Below, piece after piece: positions 1-6,691 of a DNA stretch of 16,443 bases. The first letter of the stretch is position 1. Each line of letters starts with the position of its first letter. Origin of the DNA: CBDHHC01 sp050633205 (GTDB lineage: Bacteria; Pseudomonadota; Alphaproteobacteria; Rhizobiales; CBDHHC01); the NCBI GenBank assembly GCA_050633205.1, contig JBOEGA010000099.1, forward strand, positions 1-16,443. The letters run 5' to 3'. The notes under the pieces are model-generated. The model was not told the DNA's origin, ran no database searches, and saw only the letters and a program-made list of their open reading frames with translations. Position numbers and translations under genes: made by a program.

Positions 1-1
1 T

Positions 2-394
2 GTTCCGTGCTATAATGTTATGGGTGTTGCCAAGGCTGCTCTTGAAGCGAGTGTTCGTTATCTTGCAACAGACTTTGGTCCTCAGAATATCCGTGTAAAT
101 GCGCTTTCTGCCGGTCCTATGCGTACTCTTGCTGGTGCGGGCATTTCTGATGCGCGTGTTCTGTTTAACTACCAGAGAGACCATTCACCAATGAAACGTA
201 CGCCGACTCTTGATGAAGTTGGCGGGTCAGCACTTTATCTGCTTTCCAGACTGTCAGGTGCTGTAACCGGTGAAGTTCACTATGTAGATTGCGGATATAA
301 TACTGTTGCCATGCCTACACTTGAATCCCTGAAAGAACAGGATGAAGTGATGGAAACGGTATCCAAGAAAGCAACCAAGGAAGCGGCTGAATAA
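2..394 (+). CDS. fabI: Enoyl-[acyl-carrier-protein] reductase (NADH) FabI, 3' part
   Basis: This is the C-terminal half of the short-chain dehydrogenase/reductase that reduces trans-2-enoyl-ACP in the last step of each fatty-acid elongation cycle, a cytosolic tetramer in known members. The frame is open from base 2, so the gene begins outside the window. The first residues hold the catalytic Tyr-x6-Lys signature of FabI (YNVMGVAK), followed by the conserved NIRVNALSAGPMRTLAG segment that shapes the substrate pocket and by VGGSALYLLS and TGEVHYVDCGYN near the end. The version of these motifs and the charged tail after them are typical of alphaproteobacterial FabI. The gene ends 44 bases before murI on the same strand, so the two may be cotranscribed. 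The family call is secure; the N-terminal NAD-binding part cannot be seen. Confidence 0.95.
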   Translation, partial: VPCYNVMGVAKAALEASVRYLATDFGPQNIRVNALSAGPMRTLAGAGISDARVLFNYQRDHSPMKRTPTLDEVGGSALYLLSRLSGAVTGEVHYVDCGYNTVAMPTLESLKEQDEVMETVSKKATKEAAE

Positions 395-438
395 GCTTTC
401 GGCTAAAAAGAGGGGCAGACCAGGTCTGTAATCCGTGA

Positions 439-1284
439 ATGATTGGTCTGTTTGATTCTGGACATGGCGGTCTGACGGTTTATGAGTCCCTTTCCAGGCG
501 CTTTCCTGACTATAATTTTCTATATCTTGGCGATCATGCCAATGCTCCGTACGGTAACAGGTCATCAGAAGAAATTTTTGACCTGACCCGAACGGGGGTT
601 GAAGTTCTGTTTCAACGCGGTTGTCGGCTGGTTATACTGGCCTGTAATACGGCAACGGCTATTGCAGGAAGAAAACTTCAGCAGGAGTGGCTACCTTCTT
701 CGACGTGGGATCAGCATAATGTCCTTGGCATTATTGCTCCTACGGTTGAGGCAGCAACGCAAACTCCGTGGGCTGTAACCACACCACAATATCCCCAAAA
801 ATATAATGACGACCTGATTGCGATATATGCAACGAACAGGACTGTACAGAGTAATGTGTTTGTTGAAGAGATACACAAACGTTGTCCGAATGTGCGTATT
901 GTCCAGCAAAGCTGCCCTGAGCTTGCAGGTGCTATTGAGTCCGGTGCACTGACCGAAGAGCTGGATGAGCTGGTCAAATATTATATTACATGCTCAATTG
1001 AAAATGCTGAAGGCATAGCTCCGAACAAAGCCATACTTGGCTGCACTCATTATCCTCTGGTCGAGAACCTGTTTCAGAAGCATTTACCACAAAGTACCAG
1101 GTTGCTCAGTCAACCTGTTATTGTTGCTGACAGCCTCGAAGACTATCTTGTGCGGCACCCCTATTATGTCACTGGAACTAATGCAATTGCACCAGAGTTT
1201 CTGACGACAGGTGATGCTTTACGGGTCACAGATGCTCTTGTTTCATCCTGGAAAAAAGAGCTGCTATTCAAAGCTGTTCAGTAG
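439..1284 (+). CDS. murI: Glutamate racemase
   Basis: This cytosolic, cofactor-independent enzyme interconverts L- and D-glutamate and supplies D-glutamate for peptidoglycan. The 281-residue product has normal length. The family motifs are in order: LFDSGHGGLTV at residues 4-14, the PYG motif near 37, ACNTAT with the first catalytic cysteine at about 69, and GCTHYP with the second at about 202. The start is fixed by an in-frame TGA directly before the ATG, which gives the short N-terminus usual for MurI. No well-placed Shine-Dalgarno sequence is seen; the AAGAGGGG at 408-415 lies 23 bases away. A histidine replaces the hydrophobic residue usual in DSGVGG, which is a minor variation. Genes downstream on the same strand are unrelated. 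Confidence 0.95.
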   Translation: MIGLFDSGHGGLTVYESLSRRFPDYNFLYLGDHANAPYGNRSSEEIFDLTRTGVEVLFQRGCRLVILACNTATAIAGRKLQQEWLPSSTWDQHNVLGIIAPTVEAATQTPWAVTTPQYPQKYNDDLIAIYATNRTVQSNVFVEEIHKRCPNVRIVQQSCPELAGAIESGALTEELDELVKYYITCSIENAEGIAPNKAILGCTHYPLVENLFQKHLPQSTRLLSQPVIVADSLEDYLVRHPYYVTGTNAIAPEFLTTGDALRVTDALVSSWKKELLFKAVQ

Positions 1285-1402
1285 TCTAATTATTACCATC
1301 AGCGCCTCTTTCTTAGTCTCGTATTATTTTCGCATTCCTGTTAATGTCCCATCTTAATAATTTGCAATAAATAACTGTAAATAAAGAACCGGGTTGTAAA
1401 GC

Positions 1403-3250
1403 ATGGAACAAAAATCTTCGGTGGGACCGTCAAGAACGCTCAGTAGATGGGCATTGATCAGTGACTATTTATTTGGAAGAAATGCGCTGATTGGAATTGC
1501 TTCATTAATGCTACTGGTAATTTCCGGGTATGCAACCTGGAGTGGTATGAATGACTTTATCATAGGTGTCCAGTCTGACGGACCTGCTGATGCGCCAGCA
1601 AGAGAAGTTGGCACTCTGTCCATATCAGCAGAACTGCTGGTTATTTCAGTAGTTGTTGCACTTACATTTTTGATGTGGCTTGCACTCAGGGAAACATTTG
1701 GTGCGCAAAGGCGTGTCAGAGAGCGTCTGGTTACTCTGCCATTGTATATATTCCTTGCGATCTGGTCGATTGGATTTGGATATGGTTTCTGGTGGAGTCT
1801 GATTGCAGGACAGGAAGCAACAAGAACAAGCCTGTCAGGGTTACAGGAAGATGCAAGAGATGCCAGTGCAGTCGTAGCGGCCCGTCTGGATGCTGTTAAT
1901 ATTCAGCTTGGGAATGTTGTGGCATGGTCTGAAAGCCAGATGTCCCGCGAGGAGAATAGCGGCGGCAGTTGCGGTGTGTCATCGGGCGCTGGACAGGGTC
2001 CCTTGTATAATGCCCGTAAAACCGTTCGTGATGCAGTTACTTCGCTGCGGGACAGCATTAAAACTTCGTGGCTGGTTCCTGTACAGAAGGAGCTTGAAAT
2101 TCTCAAGAGCAAGGCTTCAGGCCTGCAGGGTGCGACTGTTGCTGAACGGAAGAAGAATTTTGAGCGAACGGCTCGTGAGATCCGGGGGAGTGCACGAAAT
2201 ATTGCTGCGCGCAGTAATGCATTAGGTCAATCTACGGCATCAGGAATGAATTCTCTTGCTGATCTGGTTTCTATTGCTCCGGGTAAAGTCGGTTTTTCCT
2301 GTTATGATCCGACACTTGCGCAAAGATTGCGGCAGGCAGCCAAACAGGCTTCTGAACCTGCTGTATTAAAACTGCGCAATGCTGCCTTTAATGAAGGTCC
2401 GGCGGGCGTTGCAAATGCCGTGAAAGACCTTTGGGCTAACCTTGGTTCCTATGCATACCATCTTCCCAACTATATCCTGACCGGACAAACTTCCGAGACT
2501 GCGTCCACAAAGGGTATAACGGGTCGAGATCTTATTGCCTTCCTGGCAACGCTTGGAATTGATCTGGGGCTACTTGCGCTGACAATTCTGAACCCACCTT
2601 CAACACCTCCGATTCGTAATGACGGATTATCACGAACACAGGCTCACTTTCATATTCCTCCAGGAGCAGTTGTGCGCCAGATTACCGGGGCAATAAATAC
2701 CGCGATTGCGAGGGCGCCTGGCGCCAATATGGAGTGGGTGAGGAAGCATTTTGTCTATCATGACGGGGCATCCTATTTTGTCATACCCAATTTATACAGC
2801 GTATCCCAGAAGAACGAGCAAGAGGCATTGCGGGCACTGGCGATGAACCAGCTTGCAGGCGTGCTTGATGATCTGGATCTGATACGCACACTAAGACATA
2901 GCGAACTCAGTAAAGCACGAAAAGAAGAACAGCGGGAAAGCCGCAGCGTTGTTGGCAGTGAAAATCATATGAAAAATCATGGCCTTTTATCGAAATGTCA
3001 GCGTGCACTTGATGTGTCCGGATGGAGCAAAGATGCCCAGAAAGATATTGAGGTATTCCGTCTGACAGATACAGAAGGTCTTACACCACTGCTTATCGTT
3101 CTTAATGAAAGTCCTCATACATCAGATAATTCTCCGAAGCCAAATGTGGAGATAACTCATCTTGGCGAAGAAAAGAAAGGTGAAGGGGTCAAGCAGGTTG
3201 AGGGCACGAAGGATTTGCCGAAGCTGGAAGATAAGTCGACTACAACATGA
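1403..3250 (+). CDS. Large membrane protein of unknown function with helical periplasmic domain
   Basis: I do not recognise this 615-residue protein. Hydrophobic segments at about 27-47, 74-95 and 110-135 lie near the N-terminus and a fourth lies at about 376-396. Positive residues between segments two and three (RRVRER) suggest an N-in topology. That places residues 136-375 in the periplasm and the C-terminal 215 residues in the cytoplasm. The periplasmic part is rich in Ala, Ser, Lys and Arg, looks mostly helical, and carries two cysteines (about 190 and 300) that could form a disulfide. The cytoplasmic part has a predicted folded section (about 405-580) and a charged, low-complexity tail rich in Lys, Glu and Thr. 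The gene is monocistronic in appearance: 118 bases without a gene precede it and a strong terminator follows within 30 bases. The layout resembles a sensor or scaffold, but no known domain is visible. Confidence 0.75.
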   Translation: MEQKSSVGPSRTLSRWALISDYLFGRNALIGIASLMLLVISGYATWSGMNDFIIGVQSDGPADAPAREVGTLSISAELLVISVVVALTFLMWLALRETFGAQRRVRERLVTLPLYIFLAIWSIGFGYGFWWSLIAGQEATRTSLSGLQEDARDASAVVAARLDAVNIQLGNVVAWSESQMSREENSGGSCGVSSGAGQGPLYNARKTVRDAVTSLRDSIKTSWLVPVQKELEILKSKASGLQGATVAERKKNFERTAREIRGSARNIAARSNALGQSTASGMNSLADLVSIAPGKVGFSCYDPTLAQRLRQAAKQASEPAVLKLRNAAFNEGPAGVANAVKDLWANLGSYAYHLPNYILTGQTSETASTKGITGRDLIAFLATLGIDLGLLALTILNPPSTPPIRNDGLSRTQAHFHIPPGAVVRQITGAINTAIARAPGANMEWVRKHFVYHDGASYFVIPNLYSVSQKNEQEALRALAMNQLAGVLDDLDLIRTLRHSELSKARKEEQRESRSVVGSENHMKNHGLLSKCQRALDVSGWSKDAQKDIEVFRLTDTEGLTPLLIVLNESPHTSDNSPKPNVEITHLGEEKKGEGVKQVEGTKDLPKLEDKSTTT

Positions 3251-3277
3251 TTGAGTTCAAGATAATATAAGACTTGG

Positions 3278-3305
3278 AAGGCCGGGCAGTAGTGTCCGGC
3301 CTTTT
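3278..3305 (+). terminator. Rho-independent terminator after the large membrane protein
   Basis: A perfect 8-bp stem AAGGCCGG / CCGGCCTT (3278-3285 with 3296-3303) encloses a 10-base loop and runs into a T tract. It ends transcription of the 1403-3250 gene. It also overlaps the longest possible upstream start of the acetyltransferase reading frame, which argues for the later ATG of that gene. Confidence 0.85.
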
Positions 3306-3349
3306 ATATGAGAGCAACAGGCGATTACGCTGCAAGTGAAGGTGCTACC

Positions 3350-3826
3350 ATGATCAGGGTCAGACAGGCTACTCCCAGCGATGCTAAAATCCTAAGTCAC
3401 ATTCTAATAGCTTCTATCAGGCAACTATGTATCGAGGATCATAAAAATGATGCAGACCTGATCGATAGATGGATTGCAAACAAGAGTCCGGATAATATTA
3501 AAAAAATGATTGCTAATCCAAATACAGTGTTTCTTGTTGCTGAACTTAGCGGGAAACCTGCCGGAGTTGGATGCTATAGCAATGACGGTGAGGTTTTACT
3601 AAACTATATCTCACCAGATTATCGTTTTAAAGGTGTCAGTCGTGCGATACTGGATTATATCATTTCTGCTTTAACCGACCTGGGGCTAAGAAAAGCCACT
3701 CTTACCAGCACAACAACTGCTCATAAATTCTATTCTGATGCTGGCTGGAAAGATGCCGGGGAGCCAGAGCTTCATTTTGGACTACCCGGTTATCCTATGG
3801 AAAGAGAATTAGGAAATAAAGTTTAA
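3350..3826 (+). CDS. GNAT-family N-acetyltransferase
   Basis: The 158-residue product has the layout of a Gcn5-related acetyltransferase, which moves an acetyl group from acetyl-CoA to an amine. It opens with the typical MIRVRQATPSDAKIL strand and helix, continues with the VFLVAELSGKPAGVGCY beta hairpin, and has a motif-A-like acetyl-CoA loop in YRFKGVSRAILDYI. It ends with AHKFYSDAGWKDAGEP, the common FYxxxGW signature. The loop departs somewhat from the usual R/Q-x-x-G-x-G/A. An in-frame ATG at 3308 would add 14 residues, but it lies against the terminator, and the family N-terminus matches the ATG at 3350, which has GTGAAGG upstream. The substrate cannot be deduced. The gene is convergent with the next one. 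Confidence 0.85.
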   Translation: MIRVRQATPSDAKILSHILIASIRQLCIEDHKNDADLIDRWIANKSPDNIKKMIANPNTVFLVAELSGKPAGVGCYSNDGEVLLNYISPDYRFKGVSRAILDYIISALTDLGLRKATLTSTTTAHKFYSDAGWKDAGEPELHFGLPGYPMERELGNKV

Positions 3827-3888
3827 CCGGGTATTGATCAGAGACCGGGCCTTTATCCAACCTTTTTTGCAATACATACAACCATCGA

Positions 3889-4362
3889 TTAATGACTTAT
3901 TTGGCGGGCGAGATCTGTTGAGCCGAGCTGAAGTGTGCCTTGCCGGCCTGTTCCCCTTGTTGTCCATATTGCGGTTATTGAATCCATATCTGCCGATATT
4001 GTTCCTACATGAGAACCGTTTGTTGTAAAATCCTCTTCACCTACCGCATTCATTTCCCACATTTCAAATTTCAGAGATTTTGGATTTATTACCCATTTGA
4101 CTTCAATTGAAGTTAAACTATCCGGGTCGGTAAAGATGTAAACGCCCTTACCATATGCAGTAATTCTGCCATTAGGGCTGGTATCAATATGATCGAGTTC
4201 GATAAAAACCCTGTCGGCAGTATCGCTGTCATTCCATCTGAAAGTGCCTTCGTAATATTTTTTCAAAGGTGCAGTCGCAGAATCCAGTTGATCTGAACTT
4301 ATTGCAGGATAGCTCCAGATCAATAAAAAGAAACATGTCAAACCAGTTACAAATCTAAGCAT
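3889..4362 (-). CDS. Small exported protein of unknown function
   Basis: The 157-residue product begins with a signal peptide (MLRFVTGLTCFFLLIWSYPA) with a likely cleavage before the SSDQLDS region. The mature part of about 135 residues alternates hydrophobic and polar residues, as beta-rich domains do (GRITAYGKGVYIF, SIEVKWVINP, LKFEMWEMNA), so a small lipocalin-like or barrel fold in the periplasm is possible but unproven. I do not recognise a family. An upstream in-frame ATG at 4374 would add four residues, but a GGAG placed six bases before the ATG at 4362 favours the shorter form. The gene stands alone and is convergent with the acetyltransferase, with about 60 bases between the stops. 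Confidence 0.7.
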   Translation of the reverse strand: MLRFVTGLTCFFLLIWSYPAISSDQLDSATAPLKKYYEGTFRWNDSDTADRVFIELDHIDTSPNGRITAYGKGVYIFTDPDSLTSIEVKWVINPKSLKFEMWEMNAVGEEDFTTNGSHVGTISADMDSITAIWTTRGTGRQGTLQLGSTDLARQISH

Positions 4363-4602
4363 ATGCAGCTCCATTTTTATTATGACCGCTGGATATGTAT
4401 TAAAATGGAATTATGGTTTTAATGTTGTAGAGGTTAATCAGAACAGGGACAGAAGAAGTGATCGAATAATTGCTATAGACCCTGCTGGCAGATTTTCCCC
4501 TTAACTCTTTAGAAAATATTACCCTTATTGTTAGACAATATAGACCGGCAGCGAGGCATTTGTGTGCCTGCTTTCTGGCTTACCTTAATTCTGGAGAGAC
4601 TG

Positions 4603-4992
4603 TTGGATTATTCGGATTACTGTTTGTTGCTGGTGGAAGACGACAGCACCAATGCACAGACTACATCCTGTATTCTTGAAGGGTTCGGGTTTGAGGTGGA
4701 GGTTGCCGAGGATGGGGAAAAGTGCCTGCAAAAGATCCAGCAAAAACATTATGATTTTATTTTTATGGACTGCACCATGCCTATTATGGACGGGTTTGAG
4801 ACAACCAAAGAGATACGACGGCTTGAAATTGAAGGTGTGATTGAACGTTCTCCGATTGTTGCGCTGACTGGCAATACAAGAGAGGGGGACCGGGAGAAAT
4901 GTCTTGAGTCGGGTATGGATGATTATATTCCAAAGCCAGCAAGCGAAGAAGCGCTGCTGAAAGCAGTTGAAGATAACCTGGAAACAGAATGA
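4603..4992 (+). CDS. Single-domain response regulator (CheY-like receiver)
   Basis: This product is a receiver domain with no output domain, phosphorylated by a partner histidine kinase. All key residues are present when counted from the chosen start: the acidic pair Asp13-Asp14 (LLLVEDDSTN), phospho-acceptor Asp56 (FMDCTMPIMDGFE), Thr89 (VALTGN) and Lys111 (IPKPAS). The sequence CLESGMDDYIPKP is closest to receivers found at the C-terminus of hybrid kinases. The frame opens after a TAG at 4510 and has no ATG before the phosphorylation site, so the start must be non-ATG. The TTG at 4603 has GGAGAG a few bases upstream and gives a normal 129-residue protein. A TTG at 4528 would add 25 residues unlike any receiver N-terminus. 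The gene lies 16 bases upstream of the pentapeptide/SUMF1 gene and is probably cotranscribed with it. Confidence 0.85.
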   Translation: MDYSDYCLLLVEDDSTNAQTTSCILEGFGFEVEVAEDGEKCLQKIQQKHYDFIFMDCTMPIMDGFETTKEIRRLEIEGVIERSPIVALTGNTREGDREKCLESGMDDYIPKPASEEALLKAVEDNLETE

Positions 4993-5008
4993 GAGCGGAC
5001 TGTCCGGC

Positions 5009-6121
5009 ATGAGTCTGAAACGAGATTTAGCTTTAGAAAGACTGGGTGACAAGATCAAGGAGCTGATACCTCATGAAAGTGAGATGCTTCTGATAAATGA
5101 TATATCTGATCTGGTCAGACTGGCGAAGCTTGACCCGAAAAAAGATTTTCAGTTCACGAACTGGTCTGGCATTGATTTTAAAAACAGTGATATCAGAGGA
5201 TTTGATTTTACCGGTGCCAATTTATCTGATTGCGATTTCACCGATGCTTTGATTGAAGGTGCTGTTTTTGATATTGCAATTATTAACAGAACCAATATCA
5301 GGCAAGCGAAAGACTGGGTGCAACTGCTTTTAAAAACGCGACCTAATCCGCGACAGCTCCCAACAGACCATCTGGAAAATTTCTTTGTGTTTCAGGATGC
5401 AATTTTTACTCCTGAAATGGTTAAAATACCTGCAGGGGATTACAAGCGCGGTTCGACCTTCAGTGACCGCAATACGAACAAGAACGAGCAGCCTCAGGAA
5501 CGGGTAGCTATTGCCTATGATTTTGCGGTGAGCCGCTATCCTATCACATTTAATGAGTGGGATTTTGCAAGCAAACGTGGTGGTTGTGAAAAATTTGTAC
5601 CCTCAGATGGCGGGCTGGGACGAGGGTGGAATCCTGTCATCAATATTTCCTGGAGTCAGGCAAAGTCCTATACGGACTGGTTATCTAAAAACACGGGAGA
5701 AGACTACCGCCTGCTCAGTGAAGCAGAATGGGAATATTGTTGCCGTGCGGGGAGCGATGATGACTATTGCTTTGGCTCAGGGGCCAGAGAGTTAAAAGAA
5801 TATGCATGGTATGGAGAGAATTCCAATGCACGGCTTCATCCTGTAGGGCAGAAAAAACCTAACAAGTTTGGTCTGTATGATATGCATGGAAATGTCTGGG
5901 AATGGTGTCGGGATCACTGGCATAATAATTACCGGGATGCTCCCAAAAATGGTAATGCCTGGGTTAATCCCGGAATAGACTTTAACTATCCCCGGGTTAT
6001 GCGTGGTGGAAGCTGGAGAAGCAGCTCTGCCGAAGATCTGCGTTCGGCCCGCCGCAGCAAGATCAATGCGGGGTATCGCTATAATGGTATCGGGTTTCGG
6101 GTTGCAAGAAACTTACGATAG
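5009..6121 (+). CDS. Pentapeptide-repeat and SUMF1/FGE-fold protein, probably non-catalytic
   Basis: The 370-residue product starts with a charged helical segment (1-45) and a short run of pentapeptide repeats (about 47-95, with units such as GFDFT, GANLS, DCDFT). A linker with WVQLLLKTRPNPRQLP leads to a formylglycine-generating-enzyme (SUMF1) fold from about 135 to the end. Fold signatures include MVKIPAGDYKRGS, the NPVINISWSQA segment, YRLLSEAEWEYCCRAG, GLYDMHGNVWEW and RVMRGGSW with GIGFRVAR. The two catalytic cysteines that follow RGGS in genuine formylglycine-generating enzymes are absent: the stretch reads SWRSSSAEDLRSARRS. Sulfatase activation is therefore unlikely, and a binding or other enzymatic role is more probable. 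The ATG at 5009 was preferred to an upstream TTG at 4967 that overlaps the receiver gene. The close receiver suggests a shared signalling role. The stop overlaps the next, convergent gene by nine bases. Confidence 0.85.
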   Translation: MSLKRDLALERLGDKIKELIPHESEMLLINDISDLVRLAKLDPKKDFQFTNWSGIDFKNSDIRGFDFTGANLSDCDFTDALIEGAVFDIAIINRTNIRQAKDWVQLLLKTRPNPRQLPTDHLENFFVFQDAIFTPEMVKIPAGDYKRGSTFSDRNTNKNEQPQERVAIAYDFAVSRYPITFNEWDFASKRGGCEKFVPSDGGLGRGWNPVINISWSQAKSYTDWLSKNTGEDYRLLSEAEWEYCCRAGSDDDYCFGSGARELKEYAWYGENSNARLHPVGQKKPNKFGLYDMHGNVWEWCRDHWHNNYRDAPKNGNAWVNPGIDFNYPRVMRGGSWRSSSAEDLRSARRSKINAGYRYNGIGFRVARNLR

Positions 6122-6460
6122 CGCAAGAATGCCATAAATATATGCCGGAGCTATCAGGATAGTTGAAACCGCATAAATCAATATTACGTATACCAACCCC
6201 AGCATTTTGACCCTTTCATAATCCCTGACATATGAGGATAAATCTATACCTGCTATCAGGGTGATCAGTGGGACAAGAAGATCAGGACTGATAAATTTAT
6301 AATAGAAGTTCAGAACCAAAACAGCTTTTGCTGCTCCTGAGCAAAGATCCAGAAAGGGCCAGATCCTCGCCGTCCCTGCCCTGCGGCTACGGTCCACTGT
6401 CACTGAAGCAACAGTTACCAAAAGAAGGAGGATAATGTAAAATACTGCCAAGTCTGACAT
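6113..6460 (-). CDS. Small multi-pass membrane protein of unknown function
   Basis: The 115-residue product is strongly hydrophobic, with a helix at about 4-22, one or two at 42-75 and a long hydrophobic stretch at 86-112. A basic stretch (DRSRRAGTAR) after the first helix and a charged one (RDYERVK) before the last mark likely cytoplasmic loops. No family is recognised. The frame can be extended upstream to a TTG near 6526, but the extra residues are polar and unlike a membrane N-terminus, so the ATG at 6460 is chosen; its ribosome binding site is weak. It overlaps the 3' end of the SUMF1-fold gene tail to tail by nine bases and is divergent from the AidB-like gene. Confidence 0.6.
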   Translation of the reverse strand: MSDLAVFYIILLLLVTVASVTVDRSRRAGTARIWPFLDLCSGAAKAVLVLNFYYKFISPDLLVPLITLIAGIDLSSYVRDYERVKMLGLVYVILIYAVSTILIAPAYIYGILALS

Positions 6461-6557
6461 GGTTTGCGTTTTTCTTGTTGTTTTTGGTGTGTGATAATAA
6501 CAGAGGGTTATATTTTCTGCAACCAAATGGAAAACAGCCAGTCTATGTCACGAGCTG

Positions 6558-6598
6558 TGGGGGCATTTGCCGGAAAGAATACCGTTTATGGGGGCATT
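6558..6598. repeat. 10-bp direct repeat upstream of the AidB-like gene
   Basis: The identical sequence TGGGGGCATT occurs at 6558-6567 and 6589-6598. The two starts are 31 bases apart, about three turns of the helix, so a protein could bind both on one face. They lie 31 bases upstream of the candidate -35 element for the 6692 gene, a position suited to an activator. No known binding motif is recognised. Confidence 0.45.
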
Positions 6599-6628
6599 AG
6601 ACATTTGGCTTAAGGTTTGTTGAGCAGA

Positions 6629-6658
6629 TTGTTTATCATCTAAAAATATGGATATAGT
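6629..6658 (+). promoter_or_regulatory. Candidate sigma70-type promoter for the AidB-like gene
   Basis: TTGTTT at 6629-6634 and TATAGT at 6653-6658 are separated by 18 bases and lie 33 bases before the start codon. The -10 matches the consensus at five of six positions, the -35 at only three. A good Shine-Dalgarno sequence (AGAGGGG, about 6677-6683) follows. Confidence 0.35.
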
Positions 6659-6691
6659 ATTTTCCTGAAATCGTGAAGAGGGGTAGGACTG

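Noticed and set aside
254..565. Minus-strand frame across the fabI-murI junction
   Set aside because: It overlaps two well-identified genes, has no recognisable protein features and is a shadow frame.
3827..3880. Terminator between the acetyltransferase and the convergent exported protein
   Set aside because: The two CCGGG copies are a direct repeat and not a stem; only four bases could pair, although a T tract lies downstream.
5990..6121. SUMF1 C-terminus as a variable region of a diversity-generating retroelement
   Set aside because: SUMF1-fold proteins are known targets of such elements, but I found no reverse transcriptase, no template repeat and no second near-copy of this segment in the window.
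5009..6121. A true formylglycine-generating enzyme that activates sulfatases
   Set aside because: Both catalytic cysteines after RGGS are absent and no sulfatase gene is nearby.
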